A DNA stretch of 64,000 nt from contig FN649727.1 of the NCBI GenBank assembly GCA_000310025.1, forward strand, positions 9,026,355 through 9,090,354. The letters are read 5' to 3'. Below are positions 13,201 to 35,451 of this stretch, one piece after another (within the stretch, counting starts at the first letter, position 1; each line of letters starts with the position of its first letter). The notes under the pieces are model-generated. The model was not told the DNA's origin and ran no database searches. It saw nothing but the letters and a program-made list of their open reading frames with translations. The stretch comes from Ectocarpus siliculosus. Lineage: Eukaryota > Sar > Phaeophyceae > Ectocarpales > Ectocarpaceae. The position numbers were made by a program, and so were the translations under genes.

Positions 13201-13860
13201 TCGATGGACTGCAAAACGGGGCGGCAGCGATAGGACCCTGATTTGCGTCGCAACTGTTCTACAACATGGCATACCTCACACCCGTGTTGGGGCTGAAAAT
13301 TACAAAATATCTCCTCGACAAAGACACGCCACTGCTCTTGTGACTGAAGTGCTGATTTGGGTGTGCAGCCGGCTCTCAAATACCGGTAACAGCCAGAGAT
13401 ACAAGTTTCTACTGGCGCGCGCGCTCCCTTTGAGCTGAAAACTAATTCGCCAAGTGACTTGAACCCCACCTCGGGAATGCCCCCATCCCTTTCCAAGTAG
13501 TCCGAGGGACCTGCGTTCACCCGCCTCTGTTCAAGGTTACAGTATGACCGCAAACATATCCCTCGCCGCGCGTGCTTGCTTCCCCCGTTCTCGGCCGCCG
13601 ACCGCATCTATCTATGATCTCCTCACCAGGTGTTCCTGTGGTCGTTAGTAGTCTTCGTATTTAAGGCGATATCTTGGTTGGTACGGACCGCGCTGGCCCT
13701 AACGCTTACGGTCATCCCGATGATGGGCTTGGCCGCGCTTGTGCTGGCGGTGGTATACCGGCCGGAGGAGCTTGCGGCAGCAGTTCGGGTGCTGATAGCG
13801 CAGGAGGAGAACTTGGGATTGGAGGAGGCGGACCCGGACTCAGAGCCGCCGGTTGTATAG
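7262..13860 (+). CDS. SEC12/PREB-like WD40 guanine nucleotide exchange factor
   Basis: SEC12 sits in the ER membrane and loads GTP onto Sar1 to start COPII coat assembly. Nine exons join in frame to about 509 residues: 7262-7402, 8168-8359, 8973-9138, 10450-10606, 11000-11378, 11542-11610, 11793-11928, 12117-12175 and 13630-13860. The N-terminus FPVFSVVW followed by AAGGGGAGNTGVGNKI matches the SEC12/PREB signature, a glycine loop and the TG..N segment near the K+-binding loop. WD-like blades follow, for example LLATGGEDGVLRVWEL, GHEKPVTCVRFHPSGA and LLAGSADYKISLFKS. The last two exons give the hydrophobic stretch from about LILLQVFLW to LAALVLAVVY, the expected single C-terminal membrane anchor, with a short acidic tail. 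Exon 4 could instead start at 10456. It is divergent from the copine; the last intron (12176-13629) is the longest. Length and order fit the family. Confidence 0.87.
11457..11494 (+). repeat. GGGTA/GGGTG run, G-quadruplex-like
   Basis: Four to six consecutive GGG triplets separated by one or two bases (AGGGTAGGGTAGGGTGGG and onward) lie in the SEC12-like intron between 11379 and 11541. The spacing fits an intramolecular G-quadruplex on the sense strand of the pre-mRNA. Confidence 0.7.
12176..13629 (+). other. Last intron of SEC12-like gene, no recognisable insert
   Basis: This 1.45 kb intron carries an open frame on the minus strand (13180-12491, 229 codons) and a second one (13607-13140). 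Neither shows a motif I recognise. They may be decayed transposon sequence or chance. Confidence 0.4.
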
Positions 13861-15211
13861 CCTTTTGGGTTTGATGTTGTTCCTTGCGTCCGGAGACCGG
13901 TGATTTTTGGGCGAGAGCCGGGCGCAGCACCTCTTCTTGCGGCATGTGCTACCTTAGCTTGCACGATCGAAACACGTGTTGTATGCGTTATTGTGGGCGA
14001 ATCGCCTGTCTCTGCCGTCGATCGAATGACGTCGGAAATTAAATAGTGAGGTCGCCTCTTGCTGGGAGAGGGAGAGGGGGTTAACCCTAGTGACTACCGG
14101 GTGCGCTTGTCCTGCCTCGGGTGAGCATTTGCTTCGACACACCCACTGCACGACAAGGGGCAGGCGGAAAGTGGGTGAAAATAACACGTGTTACGCCGTG
14201 TCTGCAGCAGCAAGCGTCTGACTTCCGCCCTTTACCTCCACACACTCATCCCTGATGTGATTGCCACGTACTGCACAATTCCGGCATTCATTGCCCTTGA
14301 CGCCTCTTGCCCTGATTGAAGGCTGAAGCACTCACCACCTTCCACCATACACTGGGAAACTTGTAGATTGAGGTGGGCGTGAAACGAGAACACTTTTTGT
14401 GTGCCCTTTCAGGCATACCTGCTCTGACAAGCGAGGTACAGCAGCAGTGAATTCCAATCTGAGGCAAATCGCGGGAGCATGTGCTCATTCCCACGGTTAC
14501 GGGTTGCAACATGGTTCTCCGATCCGCGTCTGATTCAGCTGTCGCTCTCTCTAGCCCTGTATTGATTTTCTTATTTCCTCCGTCGGTGAAACAAGCTACG
14601 CATATCCCACTTGGCCCGCCCCGCATGTACCAGGTATCGATTGGCATGCACCTTGTTTCGCTGTTTGAGCCGTTGTACACAGTTCGACCGCCTCCGTAGG
14701 CACACGGCGATGTGGACTGTTATAGTCCAATCGTCCTAATTTTGATCCCATTTGAAGTGCTGGCATTGCACACCTACTTGTGCTCAAACCTCGATCAAAA
14801 TGTTTGCTGCCAGAACACCATGTGAGCAACCCAAGCGCACCCTCCCACAACGATAATCGTGGGCGCAAAACGACGACCGACCGCAGTCAGTCATGATATA
14901 CGAGCACACGGTCGACAGGTGGAAAGCGGACGGACAAAATCACGGCGGAAGGTCGTTCAATCCCGTACGTTCGCCAAGAAGAGTCGCCGTACGGGCTGAT
15001 ACAGCATCCTGACCCACAAGAAGCCCGATTTGTGCGTGGTGGCCGCCCCTAGTAGATCCCAGATATATGTGTTTCACCGCGTGTCCATTGGTAGTCTGAA
15101 GCATTTTCGCGAGAGAGAATGAGTGAGCATGAAGTACAGCTGTTCCAGCTCACCACGCGAACACGAGGCACTGCGGACGGAGGATTCGCACGAGCAAGGA
15201 ACGCAAGGTGA
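13861..15211. other. Intergenic, no gene recognised
   Basis: This follows the SEC12-like stop codon and should begin with its 3' UTR. Short open frames at 14288-14680 and 14596-14868 on the minus strand have no family signature. No tRNA, rRNA or clear repeat was seen. Confidence 0.4.
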
Positions 15212-15841
15212 TCATGTCAGACAATTGAGGCTGCAAACTATTCCCCTCGAGTAGTTTCTCCCTCCTCGCCAGCGCGCGGTGCTTTGACATGCTACATACT
15301 CAGAGAGGCTGGAGGCGGAAGTAGAATCGGGTGCTGCACCCCAAATGACATAGCGATACCTCAAGCAGACAATGTAACCTGCAGCAAAGGGGTGGATCAA
15401 AGTCTGGGTGATGCGCGCGAAACTACAGGTGGGCGCACGTTGTAATCTGATTAACTGATGGCGGCGGCACCACAGCGTGTGTACATCCATCACCCTCCGG
15501 CCGCGGCATGGTACTACACTGTAAGAGAGGGAAACCACAAGGTGACTTATAGACAGTAGGAGTTTAGGACGTACTAACGGAGTCGCATGCCAGGATGCTC
15601 TTTTATGCGGCAGCCGTCCGGAGGTGAAAGACATCACCTCGTCGAATTTACGACACTGGGATATTTGATCAAACGCTGTGAATAGGCAAAGACCGAGGGC
15701 GTCTGCCTCAGGATCCTTGAAGGATGAACGACCTTCACCTGGAAGGGGGTTTGAGGTTATGGTGACTCTTTCGCTGTGGCATCGGCATTTTTCAAACATG
15801 TCGCGTCCTCTTCCTGAGATCCGTTCACAAAAGCAGTGCAT
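15212..15841 (-). mobile_element. Possible decayed copia-type RNase H fragment
   Basis: A 209-codon open frame on the minus strand includes the segment AAGYIVCLRYRYVIWG followed by STSASSLSEYVA. The spacing and order (GYIV, then I-x-W, then S/T-x-A-L-S-S-x-E-x-E-Y-V-A-like residues) resemble the end of a Ty1/copia RNase H domain, and little else in the frame does. No LTR, integrase or reverse transcriptase was recognised nearby. If real it is a heavily mutated relic; chance similarity is quite possible. Confidence 0.28.
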
Positions 15842-16439
15842 TATCCGGTTTTGTCAAGTCGCCGTGGTAAGGCGGTTTCTAAAGCGTCCGGAAACCGCAG
15901 GTAAATAGTCTATAATAGTGTGCCATTTCCGATTTCGGACAACAATGTTTTCTTCCGCTACCGGAAATTACTCATTTTCGGCCGCACATCTCTGATTTCA
16001 CGTGTTCAAGCGGGCATCCATTCGGAATGATGACAATTTCTTAGCGGATTGCCTGTTCGTATTTCGCGTTTGGAAATGGTCTCCATACGGGCAAAACCAT
16101 CGATTGCGTAGCAAGTACTGGTCGTAGCGAGCTCATCAAGAGCTACGAGCACTACTTTGCTGCCATCCCAGACGCTGATATGTTCACACACACACCGCTT
16201 GTTCAAACCCACAAAAAAACATCATTCCAACACATACACACGCATCGATGGACAAAGGGTTCATTTTCTCGCTCGCTAGATTGCCCTCCTGCTAAAACTT
16301 GCGAAGAAGTGACGTCCATCAATTGTTGTCGGTCGGACGGGCTGTGCCATTACTGTTGCTTGGGTCAGTTGAGAGGGATAGCTAAAAAATGCCAGTGACA
16401 CGGCAACAAACCTGCCCATCCAGCAACAAGCAGATGTCA

Positions 16440-17055
16440 TTTTTCGAATAGGAGTCGAACTTTGCCAAGTTCGTTTCTCACCCTCCCAGCGCGTCGTGGT
16501 CTCATGTCAACCACAACACAAGAGCCACCACACACACAGCTACGGGCGAGTCTCTTTGGCTAACCTATTGATTCGTGCAGTTTCTCCAAGACCGGTGACG
16601 GGGGCAAAAACCTGGCAGAGAGGTGTGCCGGTGGTCTTTTCGAACAGCAGTCGACCCTCTTTCCAAATTCCATTCTCAACCTCCCAGCAACTCACGGTCT
16701 CTAACAACCACTCCACAAGAGGCACTGTTAAGGTATACAGCATATCCACTACGCTACAAGTACAACCGGGGTTCGAATCCCTCGTGGACCATTTGTGACG
16801 ACTTTTCCGGGAAAAAAGTCTGGGATACGCCTGAAAGACGGTATACATTCCAGACGTCCAAGTGAAGACACATATTCCCGCCTGTATGTCGATGAACCGC
16901 ATGGGGCAGCGCTGATTTACAGGGATTACGACCCTGGGGTTAGTTCCGAGGTCTAACAGCTCTAGCAAGCTGAAGGATCCTGGTTGTACTTTTGTTAAGG
17001 CATACAGTCTTCTCATAGCATAGTGGACATGCTGTACACCTTAACAGGCACCCTA
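16440..17055. repeat. tRNA-like (SINE-type) inverted repeat cluster
   Basis: A segment of about 35 bp near 16722-16757 recurs inverted near 17016-17050; both contain GTTAAGGTRTACAGCAT and CCACTAYGCTA. Read on the strand TAGCRTAGTGG, each contains a match to the Pol III A-box consensus (plus strand at 17016-17026, minus strand near 16746-16756). B-box-like strings GGTTCGAATCC (16770-16780, plus) and GTTCGACTCC (minus, near 16450-16460) lie nearby, but no A/B pair has normal tRNA spacing and I could not fold a cloverleaf. A tRNA-derived SINE in broken or nested copies fits better than a functional tRNA. Confidence 0.45.
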
Positions 17056-17494
17056 TGCACGTTTCGGGCGGGTGGCTTTCATATTACTGTTGTTCAAGCC
17101 AGTGCAGAGAAATCCCTGAAAAACCAAACCGGTGATGATTTGTAGCAACAGTTTAAACGACCGCGTTCCGTAGTCGGTGCAAGAACCTCGACTGCGCCAA
17201 GGAAGTGTCGTGAGACACACAGAATGTTTTGTATTTTCGATGGGAATACACATTTTTTGGCTGAAATTTTGAATTTGCTTCGACAACGGCTAAAGCGAAA
17301 AGACAACGCCGGGCTGGTGGATAGCAAAACGCATATTTTGACCCCATCACTAACATGCGTTTCTTTCACAATACAACAAGACGATCCAAGGCACGAGTTT
17401 GATTTTCTCGAGAACGAAATGCTCTGGCAGTTAGGCTTCTGGGATGCCGGAAAACATGCAAAAGTCGGTATCAGTTACCACTCACCGACGGATG

Positions 17495-20218
17495 TCAAAC
17501 AAACTCCACGATGGCCCGGAACACGCCTTCCTCGTGCAGACCCACCACCTTCGCCACCAACGCACTCAAGCCGTCCCTCAAGTGTCAATGCGTCTGCCGT
17601 GTGTACATCAGCTTTTTCAGGAGCGGGAACATTTCCACTGCCAAGCCACTCCTCAGCACCAGCGTTCCGCGCTCGAACACGCCGGACCAACGAAGGGCAA
17701 GTCCGAGCAGTCTCCGACTTCAGCTGCACCCTGGTTCGAAACGCTCGGCATAGGACCAACCAGCCGCGTCGGCGCCACGCTTTGTCCCTCTCGGTGCCCG
17801 TTTAAACAGCTTACGCACAGATTTGTTGTTCTTCCACGAAACATGGTGTTCTGGCGCATTTATCGCCCATTTGAAGGCCGGCGTGTCGCCGGTAGAGTCG
17901 ACAGCATTCTCGTCGGCACCCCCATCTCAACAGCAGGTCCACAGTTGAGGCAACGTCGGAAGAATTCAGGTCAAAGCCTGTCAGTCACCGCTAGGTGCAA
18001 CGATGAGCGACCGTCGTTGTCCACCGAAGCAATATCTGCACCGGTTCGTAGGAGGGCCAACGTGGCGGTTCGATGACGGTTCCAAGCGGCGATGTGAAAA
18101 GGCGTGCAACCTCTCATGTCTTTCACATCTGTGACGGCTGCGGCACTGACGAGGACATCGATACAGAGCACGTTCCCGCTCTCGGCAGCCTCGTGCACCG
18201 CGGTCTGACCCATAGAATCTTGCGCTTCCATATCCGCCCCGCTCCGAAGTAGTGCTGACAGCGCTTCGGGGTGGTGTCGGGTTGCATGCAGCGCAGTGCA
18301 TCCTTCATCGTCACGGGGGTCAAGATTCGGACCGGCAGCAATAAACTCCCGGAGCACGGAACTTGGACACTCGGAGCCTAGGCAGTATAGAGCAACGTTT
18401 GCTGAGAGCCTTCTTGTACATTCCGGACGTTGGGGTCGGCCCCGTGCTTCAACAAGGCGATCATAGCTGCGAACCCCTCAGAACCACGGTTGTCCTTCTT
18501 CTTGCCACCATGAAAAGCCGATCGAAACGCGATGGCTAGAGGTGCACTCATATGATTCTCCTGTGCGTCGATGATAGCCCCGGCCGAGACGAGAGCATCG
18601 ATAGCGTCAACCTGGTAGCTCAAAGCGGCATGGTTTAGAGCGGAATACCCATCCGTGTCCCTTGCGTTTGCGTCCGCTCCGTGCTGGATCAAGACTTTTA
18701 TGGCGTCCACGCACCCGCGAGAGGCGGCTAAGGATAGAGCCTGTGATTCATCGGTGATTCTAGCGGGAGCGTTGACGTCTGCCCCAGCGTCCAACAAGAG
18801 TTTCGTAGAGCCATCCCAGTTGTTCTCGGCAGCCAAGGAGAGCGGCGTGAGGCCTTCGGCGGTAATCGTGTTGATATCTGCCCCATGCTGTACAAGCGCG
18901 CGAATCCCTTCGGAGCATCCCGACGCGGATGCCGCATGAAGAGGTGTCTCACCATTATTAGCTTTCACCTCGACACGAGCCCCGTGCCGCAACATCGAGA
19001 CAACAGCTCCAGGGTAATCATCCAAGCATGCGTGATGGAGGGGTGTTCTACCGTAATGGTCCACTATGCCGTTGACAGAAGCCCAGGCTGCCACAAGCTT
19101 GTCGATCACAGCCACGGTGTTTTCCCGGCTGACGTTGAACAGGGCCGTGCGCCCACGTGAGTCTGTAGCATCGACTATCGCTCCGTGCTGGATCAAGGTC
19201 GTCACGACGTTGGCGTTCCCTCCCGAACGCGCTGAGTCCAACGCTGACTCGCATAAGGCTGCGGGACGAAGATTGACGTTCGCACCTGCGGCCAGGAGCG
19301 TTTTCACGATCGCGATGTGGCCACTGCAAGCTGCCAGGCGAAGGGCGGAGTAGCGCTCATAGCCTTTTAACCTGTGCACGTCCGCTCTGTGTTTCACAAG
19401 CGACAATGCGGCTTCGGATGAACCCTTCTTGCTCGCCATGTGCAGAGGTGTGGACCGTGCGTCATCATACTTGCCACCCTGAACGTTGATATTTGCCCCA
19501 GCTTCGATGAGTGTATCTATGGCTCCCACCTTATCCCCGATCGCAGCCGAGTGCAAGGTCGTGCAGCCGTTCGAGTCAGTGTGCAAGGCCGTGCAGCCGT
19601 TCGAGTCAGGGGCATTCACGTCCGCTCCGTGCCGAATCAACGCTTGCATGACCTCAACATGCCCACCTCTAGCAGCCAGACCCAACGTCGAAAACGCCTC
19701 GTCCTTCCCGCACCGCAAGCTCGGGTCTCCACCGGCCGCCAACAGAGCTTCAACGGCAGATGGAGATCCACGCTTCGCTGAGAGATGAATTGGCGCCCGG
19801 CCCTTGCTGTCTAGCACATCCACTTCAGCCCCGTCACGAAGAAGCAAGGACACGACATCGCCGAGGCCACTGGCGGCAGCAAGGTGGAGAGGTGTGTCGC
19901 CGTTGCTGCTTTTCGCCTTCGTGGGAGCTCCCAGCCTCAACAGATCTCGCGCGAGTGCGTCCTGGCCTGCTCTCAGCGCCAGATGGAGAGCACTCCCGCC
20001 CGCCCCAGCTCCCTGGAGCTTAGTCACGAGATCAAGGTTGCCCGCACCGGCGGCGGAGTTCGCAGCCATTCCGCCCACTGCCTTCTGCTTGTCCCAGCAC
20101 AGACGAGATCGAAGATGATTTTCTCCGTCCCCTGCAGGTTCGCCCTAAAACTGAGCTGGTTGCTGGATTTTGGGGCCCTTTGCTGCTGTTGTTGCTGTTG
20201 CTGGCCTTGGTTTGCCAT
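17495..20218 (-). pseudogene. Ankyrin-repeat protein pseudogene, paralogue of the gene at 58574-61285
   Basis: Read on the minus strand from ATG at 20218, this stretch aligns along its whole length with the intact plus-strand gene at 58574-61285. It starts MANQGQ with a glutamine run, then KSSNQLSFRANLQGTEKIIF. It is broken in several places. A deletion of about 10 bases near 20065 shifts frame after QWAEWLRTP. A one-base loss near 18380-18395 gives an in-frame TAG after TLLYTA. An extra G (five Gs instead of four) near 17920 and an insertion in the C-terminal cap (GCACCGAGAGGGAC) shift it again. The middle remains open for 566 codons (20078-18378) and about 128 more (18357-17971). Near 19556-19610 a 27-base unit encoding DSNGCTALH is tandemly duplicated, absent from the intact copy. 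Long open stretches suggest recent inactivation, or a truncated product could still be made. Confidence 0.88.
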
Positions 20219-23200
20219 GTTGCAGGTTTATTTCCGAGCACCAGTGCAGCAATAGTCTACTGCTGTACACCATGACAAAAAACTAGGTCACCTTGGGTCC
20301 AACGGTGAAGGGTAAAAATGCCCTACCTCCTCGATGCGGTGTTTTGAAGGGGAGAGTAAGCTGCTGGGTATATTGTGGTGTCGTGCCGTGCGCAGTGCGT
20401 GGCACCGGCGACGATGACAACCACGAAGCGTACCAGAGGGTACCGCAAAGCAAGCACACCTTCACACCTTCGAATCTCTGGTTTTCACGTTGCCTGCCCG
20501 TTGGCTGTTTTCAACAGTCCCGTCCGCGTAATGTCCCGCATCCCGCATGTATGTGTAAAGCCTGATCCATCCAATCATCTGGTCCCATGGTCTAGCGAGG
20601 CTGTCAAGCTATGGCGTAGCTTGGGGTGTGAAGGAACATGCAACCATGTTACCCGAACAGACCGATAAAGTTCTGGCACGACGTGTCTACGACCATGACG
20701 CACCAAAGTCATGGGGCGGCGAGGTCAGCAACTGGAGACGAGATAGAGTAGATCGTGCAGTAATAGTGTGAGGTCGTGTACTGCTGTTTGAAACAACGGA
20801 CGGCACCAGAGAGAGATAGAGAGGAAGAAGCCCGCATCTCGAGAAGCAGAAGAGGAACTCTTAGACCTGCAATCCGAAGCCTTCACCCATGACACAGGGG
20901 GATCGGGTTGCCGAAGTGAAGGACACACGTGGAGGCGCCCCTCCATCAACGAGATCGGGGTCTACATGAGGCCCAATTGAAAGTCGTGGGGGCCGGGGAA
21001 GAGACCGAGGACGCCTTGCATGACTCCGTTCGGTGTGGCCATGAAGAGCTCATGGACATTCGCTCCAGAATGGAGCGTCCGCAGGCGCCAAGCACGGTGA
21101 ACCGTCTTGTTCATATTATCGCGCCTCCTGCTGAACATGAGGTAGGCGAGGGTACCGAAAAACTATTTGAGTAGCCTTTTGTTGTTCAACGGAGCCCAAA
21201 CAACACCCTGCTTCCACGTTGTCTGTCGCGGTCAAAACAGAGCTGTCTTATGTACATGGACGGCCACGTAGGCGTATTCGAATTGGACTACAGTATGCAT
21301 TCAGCGCGGAGCAATAAAAACAAGTGGGCACACGTGCTGTCGGCACCGTACCCCTTCAACTCGCGGGTTATGATACAGGGCGGGAGCGTTCGGTATGCTC
21401 ATCAACGTTAGAGAAAACATCGCAACAATGAACGAGTGGCGTTACCGTGTTCCTAACGCCGGCCGTGGGCCGTGTTTCCCGATTCGGTCCTCGTCAACCC
21501 GCGTTTGGTACAACGGTGAAGGTGTCAAGGTACAAGATGGGGAGGACAACAAACACAGCGCTTCCATCCACGATGCAGCCACCCCATGCGGAGTTGAAAT
21601 ATTGAGCTGCAGTTATGATGGATCTGATGTCTGCTGAGGCCAGGAGCGGGCGAGACAATCGATGAGAAAAAAACGGCGGATGTGATCGAGATCTCGAACA
21701 ACGCCGCCTGACAAGGCACCGGTTTGCCGCAACTATCTGGTCTCACGCCGAGCTCACCCCAACCAGGTTACAGCTGCGGGCAGCAAAATGGCGACCGACT
21801 TGGACACAAAATGGGGAAGCTGCGGCCGTGGCAAGCTGACAAAAGTGGAGGCGAGCACGGCCATCGGGGATCGCCCTGTTGACGATGATGACCGAATTGC
21901 TCGTGACTAGACCGCCGTGGTATCTTAGGTGCTAAGGTTGGTGCTGGCGTGTTCCAGACAAGCGTGGGATATTTGTGATCTACATACAACTGCTGCTTAC
22001 ATACCGAGGCCCTCGAATGTTTCCAATAGAACACGCTGGCTTAAGTGAAGACGGGTGATGTGGAGGTTACTGCCAAGGCGGTTTCTTTGTGGCTGGTTGC
22101 GGTGGTAAACTACAAGTGCATGAGTGCTGATCTGTTGGTGGCTTTTGCGACGGTATGCACGACTACACTACGCCAAAATCATGTACACTTAGTAGATAAA
22201 TGGGGACTTGCAAGCTGTTTTGCTCTCAGATCTTCCTTGCAACCCCCATCTCCGCGTGCTGCCAGTGGCGAGCCTCCTTCCACCCGAAAGCGATGTGCTG
22301 TTACCACATTCTTTGTTGACATTGTTGATGTTGTCGTTGTTGCTGCTGCTGCTGCTGTTGCCTCCACGCTAGATACTCACACGTTCGGCGGCCGCCGTTC
22401 AGCCCCAGCCAACTCATGCCGTGAGAGCGTTCTCCTTCCACTCTACGGATGGCATATTTTATCCCGCCCCTCGTGGTTTCAAACTTTGATTTGTACCTGC
22501 TAAACCCACGGAATCGGCACCGTTCCTTCAATCCTTCGACAGGTCCTCGGACCTGATTTCAGGCCTCACTTCCTCCTCCCCCATTCCTTTCACCCATGTC
22601 GGTTTCTCTCGCTTGCCAGACCCCGTTTCTTCTAGAGCTTAACCCTGACCAAGAAGGACATGAGCTAGTACCGAGGCGCCGGCTTTCTGCGGGTGTGTGC
22701 GGTGCCGAGCACGTCGGGGCACGTACAATAGGGACCCAAGGGCAGCCGATGTTCCACTCTGTCCGCCCATGGGTCTCCTTTCGTCGCTTTCGGACTTTAT
22801 GTGCTACTGTAGTTCAGACTTCGAAAACCACTACTGTATCGACAAAAAGTGCCTTTGCAGGACCCGCGTTCATGTCTCCAATGGAAGTCTAGCTAGATAT
22901 ATGCGTTGCAAACCCTGGAGCTCTGAGGGTAGTCTACATCAAGTTTGTCTTTTCGTCGCATACCACCTGTCGCTTTTTGTTGGAAATAAATCTACCGTTT
23001 CATGAGAGGGCACCACGACCACCGCGGCAGTTGCATTATTGCTGTTTGCGCGAAGCATCGCAACGGCAGCTGTTCGTTGTGACCAGTCAAAAGTCGTCAC
23101 CATGCTCACCCGGTTTTGGTTAGTTGTGAGGTTGACGCTTCGCACCGAATAGATCTACCGAGAGAAGACAGATGAGACAGCGAGGTTCATCTAGGTCACG

Positions 23201-25858
23201 ACTCAAATGTGTAAAAGCAGGGAAACAGTATGCTGCCGAAGCACAGGAATATACATATTAACGACTGGATGGATATGGTCAGCCCAACCGTGCGCTGGCG
23301 GGAGGCAGGGTGCCGAAAACGTGCGGGCGCACGCACAGTGGCGAAATCAACCCAATAACGTATTTGTTTCGAAGTGCCATGGCGAGAGTGTATTGCGTTC
23401 ATGAGTTAATGATCTCGGTCGGACAGTGGACGAAAGAATCCGGCACGCAGGCGAGTGTTAGGTACACCTCTTGCTCAGTCATCCACGGCCGCTACGGAGT
23501 GCTGCACCAACAAGAGGGTGCGAACGTCGACCGACAACTCTAAAAAGTGCAGGAAAATGTACATGTAGCTGTCGACGACGGCATATACCAAGAAAAACAC
23601 CCTTCTACCCAAAAGCCCCTCTTTGGTTGTGCACCAGTCGAGCTTCAACATCGATCGCACGCATGACGTTTGCACTCTTGCATTGATTCTGCATGGAGGT
23701 TATGGCACAGCTAGAGTCTACATGGCACACACGGAACGATCCACGTTTTCTGAATACAAGATCGCACGAACTTCGTCTTTCTTTGTTGTGTTATAAAAAG
23801 ACCCGTCTGTCTTGCTTGCGACGACCAGTCACTGCCCGTCGCGAGGAGGTCTCTAGATTTGGCTGTTTTTCTACGGCACGGAACGCCTTCTCCTTCGCCG
23901 GCAGCACAAAACCGACATCACCAGCAGCAGTTACCGCCGTGCGCGTGAGCCGCACGTAATCCCTCCTTAAGAATGGAATCTCCTTCGCTTTGCAATTATA
24001 TTTCTCGCATATGCGTCCGGGGGGTTCTCACATCGCTGCCTTGCGGTGTATTCCGCATTTTGCTCTACTCTCACCAAACCAACCGTGTCTCATGTCAGTA
24101 GTAGCAAACGTTAACGCTATGGCAACTACGCAGCCCCACCACCACCCCCGAAATACATACAAAACGGAACGTGCCCGGTTAGCAACACCGGGGTTCTGTT
24201 CCTCGTCTTTTTCCAACTTCCAACACAAGTAGCCAACGGAAGCAGCAGGGCGGGCACACACGATTGCTTCGCATCCGCACTCACTAACGTTGTACCGTTT
24301 GACTGCGATAGATCGTACGCTCGCTGCCACCTCTTGGCCGTACAATGCCGCTGCTTTTGGCAAAAAAACATTACCGCTGGTCGATACCATAAATCTCACC
24401 ATGATACTTGATACAACGGGGCTGCTACAGACTGAGGACGCCTGTTTCGAGACACAATAAACATCCGGTTCAGGGTCGATGCTCGTCCTCACGCCACGTC
24501 GCGGACTACCACACTGTTCCAGACCGAACCATCAGGGTCCACTTGCTCCACATATATGACGCCTCGCTTACCCCTACAGCGCTACACACTTCGCATCCCT
24601 CTGATACAAGACCAGTGCACTCTGGTGGTGGTCGGGTCAAATCGTGGCGTGGCAGGGTGGAGCACAAGCACAAGTACGCCACAAACCTGACGGAAAACAA
24701 ACAAAAACACCACCACCCTGAAACACACTTCCCTTCTGTGGTAACACTCCTTTTGCTTGTCTGTCCCCCCTGAGGTCTGAATACCCACATCCTCCCCGTC
24801 TGCCTCAAGGAAATATCCCAGGACCAAACCATCCCGCCCAATGCCTTGACAGCGCACGGTGCCGCCAAAATACAGGCAAACACGATCGGTGTCGTCACTC
24901 CCGAATGCTGGCCATCCTCAAACCCCCTACACGCCTCGGGTGTCCGATGGAACACGATTGGTCGTAGAGCTGTTGCTACACGGAACGCCGCAAGACGTTC
25001 GCAGCAGCGTTTCCGGCGGGGCGACTGGGCACCAAGTGCACCAGACGCTCTTCCATCAGAAACAACAACTCACCGATCGATGGATGGCTCCGACTGTTAT
25101 CTATGTTCAAAATGTGTAGTATGATGTGTTACTGGTTCCCTCTAGACGGAGCGCAACGGGGTAGCTCCCACGCGTCGCACTGCATCTCGCTTAGCGCGCA
25201 CTGCATCCCGCCGCCAGCCTCACTGTTTACCTCGCAAAAGGATTCTTCCTCACTTCATATTGGTTCGAAAAGAACACAGCAGGTGCGTGAGGCTTGGCGG
25301 GAAACATGGCACCAATCGCTCCACGCGCTCCACAACACTCAAAAACATCCTTCCGTATTGTAGCTGCCGTTAACACGCGACTCCGTCCACAATTGCAACA
25401 ACGCCGCGCAAAAAACAACTTCATTCGCTACCTCCACAAAAAAGAAACACGTCGTTGCATCATCCCGCGCCCTTTTCCCTCATCTTGTGTTTGCGCGTTT
25501 GCGCTACACTTTCACAGCAGTATTCGAAAAACACGAATAACGGCCGGCGGCCACATGAAAACATTATTGCAGGTGGTCCTCTCAAAATCCCATGCCCTCC
25601 TGACCATCGTTGGGTATGTTGCTCCAGACAATTGCCCCCCCTTCCCCATCTGTCGCTCCCCCCCCCCCCCCCCTACGAACCCTGTTGGAAAATCACAACG
25701 CCGTGTCAGGCTATGCACCTCAACGAGCAAACCCCACGGAAGAAGACAAAACACATCCATTACAAAATGCGGGAAAAAACGAACTACACCACCAACCATC
25801 TCCAAGAACAGTGCTGTCCTCGTGTTGTTCCCTGCTCGCATTGGCAGTCGCGAGACCC
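20219..25858. other. 5.6 kb between ankyrin pseudogene and AMPK, no supported gene
   Basis: I found no conserved exon, tRNA or complete transposon here. Open frames at 20929-21174 (+), 22045-22503 (+), 24028-24492 (-) and 24506-24955 (-) carry no motif I recognise. There is a short CTG/TTG microsatellite at about 22333-22362 and a poly-C run at about 25660-25674. The part next to 25858 should hold the 3' UTR of the AMPK gene. The sequence is compositionally like the introns of neighbouring genes. Confidence 0.4.

Positions 25859-35451
<9,593 letters not shown>

Noticed and set aside
12491-13607. Minus-strand ORFs of 229 and 155 codons in the last SEC12-like intron
   Set aside because: No motif was recognised; they lie inside an intron whose flanking exons join perfectly. 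A decayed transposon is possible but not shown.
16700-16800. A tRNA gene ending at the GGTTCGAATCC box near 16770
   Set aside because: No acceptor-stem partner or same-strand A box lies at the right distance; the A-box match is on the other strand. It is treated as a SINE-like repeat.
17971-20078. Two separate functional minus-strand ankyrin genes (566 and 128 codons)
   Set aside because: Both are pieces of one ancestral frame, as shown by end-to-end alignment with the intact copy; the break is a small indel plus a stop.
24028-24955. Two minus-strand ORFs of about 150 codons as a possible gene upstream of position 24000
   Set aside because: The translations contain no recognisable domain, and I found no consistent splice joins between them.
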